A stretch of 64,000 nucleotides of DNA from Hondaea fermentalgiana (Eukaryota; Sar; Bigyra; Thraustochytrida; Thraustochytriidae): NCBI GenBank assembly GCA_014084085.1, contig NPFB01000031.1, positions 15,235 through 79,234 of the forward strand, read 5' to 3'. Both the position numbers and the translations under genes were made by a program. Position 1 is the stretch's first letter, and every line of letters starts with the position of its first letter. The notes below the pieces were generated by a model that was not told the origin of the DNA, searched no databases, and was given only the letters and a program-made list of their open reading frames with translations. Of the stretch, positions 39,301 to 48,300 are shown one piece after another.

Positions 39301-42300
39301 TTCGGTGGCGATAAAGTTGATGAGCGTGCACTGTGCCTGGATCTCGGGCTTGTAATGCGGGTTGGAGAGTTTTGTGAAGAGGAAGAGGCGAAAGTTATCG
39401 TCGTATTCGAGTTCGCGGCCTGCGAATTGAATAAACTGATTTCGGCCCTTGCGAGTAATCGATCGGCTCAGCACCGGGTCCAGTGTTGCGTCAATGTCTT
39501 CGCCAAGGTTCTCAAGGAGGACAACCTCGCCCTGCTCGATCGCCTGAACAATGTCTTCCTCCCAGCCCTTCTTTGTCACTTGCGTGATGCGAGGAAGAAC
39601 CCACTCATCAGGTTGCGCGCCGACGTCTTCTTCCTTGTCGTCGGCGTGCGAGCCAGTATCTTCTGCCGTCGCACCACCGCCAGCATTAACATCAGCATCA
39701 GCATTAGCAGCATCAGAAGCGTCTTCACCGTGCTTCTCTTCTCCGCTAAAGGAGGAAAACAGCGAGCGCTCCGTGCGTTGCGTCTCAAGCATGTGCTTGA
39801 TCTGCTGGGGCGTCTGCATCTCGACCTGGTTCTTCGCTGCAAGAGCCGCAACTTCGGAAGCGCGGCGCGAATAGCGGCGCTTGAGCCATTTAATACCTTG
39901 CTCCTGAGGATCAATAATCAGCGGCCAACGCGTGCACGAGGTGATGATTGCACCATTTTCGAGCGAAATGCGGTCTGCCGGAAGACCCTCGTCGGTCATC
40001 TGAATCTTTTCAGAGTCGCTCGAGAGTAGAGCGAGCGGGTCAATTGAATCTGCCTCGCCGCAAGGCAGCTCGCGCTCAGCAAGATCACGCACCCACTCGT
40101 TACGCCAAAGCTTTTCACGAAAGGATGCGTCAAAGGAACCGATGTAGCCAACAAAGGCGGAGGAAACGAGAACGTTTCCAATGAGCTGTTCCTCTGCGAT
40201 GCGCAGCTTGGACACCTCGACTGCCCAGCGCTCATTTTCTGACGCAAGACCGTTCACCAGGCGGTTTGCAAGGTCAAGCTTGGCCATGCACTGACTTGCA
40301 ACCTCCTCAACCTCCATTTTTTCTTGTGTGGCTTGCAAGAACGTTTGCTTGAGATCGTCGAGCCGATGCTCGACCTCGCGCACAACACGCTGCACCTCGG
40401 CAAGCTCGGCCTCCGCGTCCGCCTTGTCGCGCTTGGCCTCCTCGAGCTTGTCCATGAGCGGCTTCACCTTGACATAGATGCGATTGTAGCGGTAAATGTT
40501 GGTCACCCAATTGCAAAGGTTTGCGGCAGCAAAGGATTTCTTGACCATCTGGTCGTATGTGAAGATTGGCATCTCCACGATTGGCTGAAGTTTGGACACA
40601 AGAGTCTCGTCCATGTTTTGCGCGTCGAAGTCCTTGAGCGCGTTCAGGAACTGGTCGATGTTGGACATCATCTTCTTGGCCCGGTCCCACTTGAAATTCT
40701 TGAATTCGCCCTCGATCATCATCAAGCACGCCTTCGTCACCTCGTCGACGCCAGCAGGGGGCTTGCTCAGCGATTTGAGCTCCGTGAGTGCCTTCTTGTC
40801 CAGACAGTCCACTGCCTTTGCAGCCGCCTCCATCGCTGGCGTTGCCTCGGCTAATTCCTTGTTGGCAGACTCCTGAATTTCCTTGGCAATCCGCGTTGCC
40901 TCCTCGGCCTTGGCTTGCTCTGCAGCGGCAATCTCTTGCTTCTTCTCCGCGTCGGCCCGCTGAACACCAATCTGCTCCATGAGGATCTCGCTCGCGGCCT
41001 TTTTCTCCTCCACATTGGCGAGTGTCACCTTGAGATCCTCCTGCAGATCAGCCACCTTGACCGACGTACGACGCAGGACGTCGAGACCATTCTGCAATCT
41101 CTCTACCTGGCCGTGCGCGTGCTCACGCTGCTCGCCCAAGAGCTTCTTGTAAAACGAGATAAATTCAAGAAAGGACTTGGGCGTCACGTAGTTGAACCTT
41201 CGCGCGGCCGTCAAGTACTGCGTAGATGCCTTGACCACTTCAAGGTGCACAGTCGCCATATGATAGGCAACATTTTCGCGAGTCTCCTGGTTCGGGAAAT
41301 CCACGTCGCGAATAAAATTGAGTGCCACGCTCACAAGCGCCTCCTCGGGCCACGGGTGAAACCAGTCGATGACCGTGTTGTTGACAAGTCCCGGGAAACG
41401 CCGAGCGCGCACGCGCAAGGTTTCGCCAACCGGTGAAAAGCACAAGACCACGTGCAGGTATTTCTTGATGCGTCGCACGAAGAGGGCAATCTTGTCCTGC
41501 TGTGTGTCAGATAGCCCGCTCGCACGCAGCTCATTCTTGAGACCATCGAGAATGCCCGGAAGCTCTTCTTTGGAGAAGAGATCCGGGATCCAGCCGTTCG
41601 AGAGAACGTCATTGATGTAAACGAGGAACTCCTCGCTGACGATCTGAGCATCGCTAACAATCCAGGCCGTCGGGATGCCCTTGAGACCTGTGGCTTTGAA
41701 CAGCTCTTGCAGCTGCTCAAGCAGCATAGGTGTGGTAAAGTCAGGCGCCGCACTCATCTGCTTCACCTGATATCCGCTCATAAAGGCAGCAAGACGACTG
41801 AGAGACTGTTTGCCGGAACCTCCTACGCCAATGAGCAGCGCGCTTCCGCCCGCGCACTGGATAATGCGGGCGATCCGCGTCACGTGCCGGACAGCGTCCC
41901 CGAAGAGAACAAGGTCCATGGTGGGAAAGACTTCGTTGTAATCCTCAAGACGGCCCTGCATCATCTTGGTAAGCTGAGCAAAGGACTCCACGCCAGCGTA
42001 GGGATCGTCTTCGCCGCCACCGTCGCCGGTCAGGCCAAAGTTGGTGTAAAGGAGTGGCTCCTTGTGCAAATCCTCAACGTCTTCGAGGGCAAAGGATTTG
42101 GACACATCGACAAGAATATCGTTGAAGCGAGAGCGATCCGTCTCGTCAATCAGTCGATCGCTGTACACGCGCCGGCACTCGTGCACCCACAAGCGGCACA
42201 TGTCGACAGGGGTGCTCACGACCTCCGCCTTGGACCGGCATATGCCTTGGAATACATTCGCGTACTCGCGCATGTTCCAATTGTAGACGAAGCGCACGGC

Positions 42301-45300
42301 CGAAGGGAGGAACTTTTCGGCAACTCGAGTGTGAAGTGAAATCGTAGCTTGCACCAGTGTACTCAGCATCGCCTCGACGGATGGAGGGAAGCTTTGGAGA
42401 TGACCGTCGAGAATGGACAAGAAGATCGTGTTCAGGTCCTCCTGGCTGGGCATCGAGCACGCCAAGGTCGTAAAGTAGCGTTGCACGCGCTCGCTGACCG
42501 TAAAGTTGCCAGCATATGGGTTCATTGCTGAAACGAAGCGTACGTCGACAATCTCCTTGCGGAAGCCAGGATCATGGCGATCGAAGAAGGTTCCATAACT
42601 CAGAATCTGGCGCAGCAGCGATAGCGCGTTCTGGGTACCATACTCTTCAACAAAGGGCAGGTTGAGATCGTCGATGAAAAAGACGAGCTTTTTGTTGCCC
42701 GCAGGCCCAAAACGGTGGCCCGAGCGCTTGTCGATCGACCCCTCGATTTGCCGCTGGAATGCAGCCGAGTCCGTAAAGTAATTCATCGAGATTAGCGTCG
42801 ACAGCATGTTCTCGTTGTTAGCAACGAGCTCACGCATCCAGTTCTGCACGATAACGCTCTTTCCTGTGCCGGCTCCTCCAACCAGCATGACCGGTTTGTT
42901 ATGCGCGGAAAGCATGTCCACAAGCCGGCTGGTTCGCACATTGTCAACCGTGTCGACGTAAAGTGCGGAGAAAGGGGTCTGTCCAGGTCCACTGCCGATG
43001 AGAGACGGCGGCACAAAGTCCTCGACATGTTCACGCCAGTGACGCCAAGCCTCGTCGGGCTGGCCCAGCATTGTGGTATCAATAAAGTAATCAAAGACCG
43101 TGCTGGCGTCATCGACCGGGATGATGCCCGGGAAGGCCTGCACAAAGAGCATGCTGAAGAGCGCCTTGGCGTCCGAGCCCTTCTCGGCAGCCAGACTGCC
43201 TCCAAAGCCCCACACACAGGCATAAGCAAAAATTTGCTCGAGAAGATACTGCGCGCCGTTGCCCGTCACGCCTCCGCCACTCGCAACAGCAGGTGTGGCT
43301 GCCCAGGGGCCAATTTGTGCATGTACGAGACTGCAAATCGTCTGGATGGCGCTGATCGTATACGTGGGCACGATCGACCGAAGCTTGTGCTCCTTCATAA
43401 AATCCGTGATGCGTTCGACGTACTTGTCAAAAAACTGGGGAATCAAGTCCTTGGCCATCTCATTTGGTAGCGTCGTCAGCCACGATTCTACAAAGGGCCT
43501 CCAGCCAATGTCTGTCTCATTGATGTAGAGAATTCCAGCACGTGAAACGGTGGCGGGCGTCGCGTTCTTGAGCGAATTGATTTCAAAGACCATCCGCATT
43601 GAGTCGCTCAGCGGGATGCGTTCATTGCTCACAAGCGTGAGTACCTTGTTATCGTCCATGACCGTGTTCATGGATTCGATCCAGACAGCGTCGATGTCGC
43701 CGTCAAGAACGATCCACTTGCTCGTTTGGTATGCATGGTAACCCAGATCACGATAGTTCTTGCTCATGCCGCGCATGATAATGGAAAGCACGCCATCCTT
43801 CCAATCCTTGCTGAGACTCATAAATCCGTACAGCTCGTCACTTGTGACCGCCTTGGGGTTAATCGTTTCCGCGACGGCAACCTTCTTGTCCGTCCCCGTG
43901 CGCTGCTTGCCGAGATGATTGTGGCACTGCAACAAGGTTCTCCAGATTGTGGTCTTGCCGGATCCGGCGCAACCGATGAGCATCACAGAGTGACGCACGT
44001 CGAGAAGCTCCTGAAACTGCACGACCTTTGCGACAAATGCCTCATCTGACTGGAGTGGAGGACTTGACTGACGGCACACCGTCTTAGTCGTATCTTTAAG
44101 GACTTCATTGATAACCTTGGGCGTCGATTCTGCGTACTGCGGAAAGAGGTCCGCAATGAGGCGCAAAAAGATGTCCATGTCGTGTGCCACGATCTTGGGC
44201 GTGTTAAAATCTCGCAGCGCGCGCATGAGCACTGCTTCTTCTTCCATTCCAGGGTTGCTGCGCTTGAGTACACCTGCAACACGAAGCACCGATTTGACCG
44301 CGCGTAGACCCCAGTCATAGTGGGCTTGCGGCGAGAGAAGCTCGGAACTGAGCTGGTAGAGCGTCACAAACTTGACGGAAAGCGCACGCGCCTTTTGAAA
44401 GCCTTCGGACATGAGCATGTTTTCACAAATCAGCGCAAGATCCGGCCGGATCATGGCACACGAGCGAAAGAGCGCCTTCAGGTTCTCAGGCAGCTCCGTG
44501 CGTCCGGCATATCCAGGGTTCATGGTAATGAAAAAGCCAGTCGTGGGCACGAGGCAAAGGTCATCGCCGAAAAAGTCAAAGTAACCAACCTTGCAAGGCG
44601 GTGTTCCCGGTGTAAGTCCGAGCTCGCCGTAGCGGCTCACGAGATCTTCCGGGCGGTTTGCCGGCTCAGCGAAGCGTACAACTGCATCCAGAACGGTCTT
44701 GACCTGCGTCGCAACAACGGAGAGCACCTCGATCGGAATTCGGTTGAACTCATCGAAGCAGCCCCACGCGCCTGATTGACTCAGGCCCTTGAAGATGTCC
44801 GCCAACGTTTGGTAGTTCATCTGGTCGCTGCAGTTAAAAACATAACATGGGAGCGCAAGGGCACGGGCCAAATCCTTGGTGGTTTCCGTCTTGCCGGTGC
44901 CCGCCGGCCCGGCCGGCGCACCACCAAGCATGAGGCGCATCGCGGTCGTGAGCGTAATGTAGCATCGATCCGTGAGTGGGGTGATGACCAATCGACCGCA
45001 GTTCCCGACGTACTCGTAAGAGTACTTGGTCTTGAAGTCACAGATACGAATGTCAGTTTCCATGTTCGGGTTGACCGTTTTCCAGTAGTTGCGAAGCTGC
45101 TGCTGCCACAGAAACGAGGCCGGGCTCTCTGCCTTCTCGTCAATGAGCTTGTGCACCACATCTCGTGCATGAACGTCCATGGTGATGAGAGAAATGACCT
45201 TGGTACGGTCAGACTTGCTCATGTCGCCTTCAACGAGCTTGATGAGGCGGTTCAAGCGCTCGTTGCACTTTTCAAGATACTGCTTGACAGCGTCCTCACC

Positions 45301-48300
45301 GCCGGCCTCAAGGTCTTCAAGCGCGGCCTCAGTCTCCTCGGTCCAGAACACCTGACAAGCCTGCAGAACAACCTGAGCAGGGTAGTCAAACAGCCACTCG
45401 TGACGCGGCTTTTCATGCTCCCAGTTCACTGCGGTGTCGATCGCAGCCCGGAGCACAGTCTTCAACGTGAGGTTCTGCATGTCGGTAAGCTTGTTGAGCC
45501 AGTGTTCGACAGAATCCTTCATTTCAAAGCTGTAAGGGAACTCGATCGTTTCGCCATCGCCAGCAATCATGTGCGTGGCCACGTGCGGATTCTCTGCATG
45601 CTCGTCCTTGAACTTGAGGTCAGCCAGCGCGTCATAGCAGTCAGCAAGGTACGGAACAACTCGCTTCGGCGCATCTCCATTGCTAAGAATGTCGAGAAGA
45701 GCCATGTTCGAAACAAAGTAGAAGCGAGGATAGACCTTCTTCTTGGTGTCGAGATATTCGTTGAGAGACTTTTGGCACTTGGCGAGGTCGACGAGCATGC
45801 GACGAAGAGCGGCGCTCAGGCCCTCTTCCGTGCAGCGGTGCACAACAAGAGGGCTTTCCGAAAAAGCGCGAGCCTCGAGTTCCTTGAACTCGTGGTCTAC
45901 AGCCTCGAAACGCTTGGTGTCTTCAGGCAGTCGCGAGCGAATATCAGCGCTGCCCAAGAAGATGGACTCCAGCGAACACCACTGTTTCGATACGTTGAGC
46001 CAGTCCTTGAGGTTGGCCTCGATATCGCTAAGCGTGTGGAGCCACTTGGATACGCGATCCTTAAAGTATTTCACGAACTTGCCCATGCCAATCATGGTCT
46101 GCAGCTCGAGCTGGTCGGTCTCGAGGTTCTCGACCACGTCGTCCGAAGGCCGCGGCAAGTATACAACATAAGGGTTCGCGACCTCAGACGCGAGATTGCC
46201 TGCCTGGTCGATAAAGTCAAGACGCAAGGTCTCCCAGCGAGACTCGATGGTTTCGAGCTTGCGCTCGATCTTAAGCTCCTTGACAGCGGTTTCGACCTGC
46301 TCCGAAACATCAAGAGCATGCTTTTGCAATTCGAGCTGGAGCACGGCAGCAAAATTAAAGGCTTCCGAGTTCCACGCAATGGAGGGCACCTTGCAGGCAG
46401 CTGCGATGGCCTTCCAGTGGCGGGCTCGCATGGCGGGCGAGTGGAGTTCGGCCACAAGAGGAAGAATGACAGCCATATCCTTGCACGCCTGCTCGATATC
46501 CTGGTACACTTGCCAGGCGCGGCACATTGGATCCTTGGCGCCGAGTGCTTTCAGCCCCTTGGAGAGATCCGAGTTCAAGCGCTCGAGCTCGTCGGTGTCG
46601 ATCTTCTTCCACTGGGTCGAGTTCCACGACTCATATGTGGAGGCTTGCATGGCCTTAAAGTCCCAAAGGTTCTTCAGCACATCGAGCTCGGCTTCGGTCT
46701 GAGCAAGCGTGCGATACTTGCTTGTCTGGAGCTCGAAGAGCTCCTCAAGCCGGTTGAGCTCCTCGGCGCGCTCACGCTTTTCTTCATAGAGACCACGGAA
46801 CTTGGAAATAAGAGCGTAAGCGTCGTCGATGGAGCCGCGAAAAGCAAAGGGCGCCCCCTTCTTTTCGTCCTTGAAGAGCTCCCGAAACTCCTCGACGTGA
46901 CCACGAAATTTCTGCAAACTTGCGTTGATGAACTCGACCTCTTGGTTCTGCAGCGGCATGATTTGTTCCTTGACGCGAAAAGTAAAGTTCACGAGCGAGT
47001 CCCACTTAAGGCTCGCGGCGTCGAGGAATTCAAGGAGCGGTTCGGAGCTCGGGGCATGCGCTGAGCCGGGCGAGGTGGGCGAAGCTTGGCCCGGGGAACC
47101 TGGGGTCGCGCCGTCTTCGACCGGGGGAGGACCGTGGAGCACTTCGTCATCGATGTCAACGCGGTGTTGCTTGAGGAGATTCACTGTATCCTTGAGCGGC
47201 TGAAGCATCTCAATCGTGTCGTCCATGCGGCAACGCACATCGCGAATGTTGCCCATGACCGACATGAGGGTGTCTGTGTCCCCGGCAGAGACCTCACGCT
47301 CGAGGCCGCGGCGCGTCTCGATGATGAAGATGCGCAGACTCTGCAGCTTGGAAATGACGTCGTCACGAAGGTAACCCGTGTAGAGATGAAGCCACTTTTG
47401 CACCCAATACACGATATTCTCTTTGATCGGCGTGGAGTCAATCTTGAGCCAGCCGATGTTGGTCGGGGTCTTGAGCGAGGCCACCTCCTCCTTGATGTCG
47501 TTCAGGCGGTTCATCTCTGCGTCAAACTTGCCAAGATCGATGCGACGGAGGCCGTTGTCGGATTGCGAGGTGGCCGAAGCGATAAAGTCAGCGAACATGG
47601 CCTGCAGGTCGGTTGACCACAGGAAAGAATACTTTTCGTACTGCTTTTGAAATTCGCGGCAGCGCTCCTCGTTGCGGCTCACATGCGCGGAGATGGCCTC
47701 CATGCGTGCCTTGACCTCTACATCTTGCTGGAGCTCTTTGACGTATGATCCTTCCCCCATGTCCAAACGCTTCATGAGCGAGCCAGCCTTGAGGGTGTCA
47801 TCAATCCAGGAACGCAACGAGGCCTTGACACCCGCACGATCTTCATCAAAGACGCTGGGAATAAAAGAGACCTGGTTGTTGTTGAGGTTGATGGAGATTT
47901 GCAGCATGGGCGGTTTCTCCTTCTCTTCAATGACGGCTGGGTCCACTTGGTCTTCTAGCCACTGCAGGGAGACCTGGACGACGCGAGTAAAGCCGCCAAC
48001 GACGACATTGTTGACAAAGTCGACATAAGAGCGCCATTCGGGGTGGCCCGCCGAGATACGGAGCGTCTTGTTGCTCTCCTTGAGAAGACGATGAATGTTT
48101 TTGCCGCCTTCCGTGATTTGCTGATAGCGCGCGCCAATGCGGGTCGTATGGAGCTGATTGTACTCCTTGACCGTCTCCGGCTTTGGCTGGCGGTCGAGAA
48201 TACTAGTTTCGGACCAAGAGTCCAGAATGTCTTCGATTTCTGCAAGATTGCTCTTGAGCACGCTCAAAGTAGTCTCTGCCTCGGAGACTGCCATTTCTGT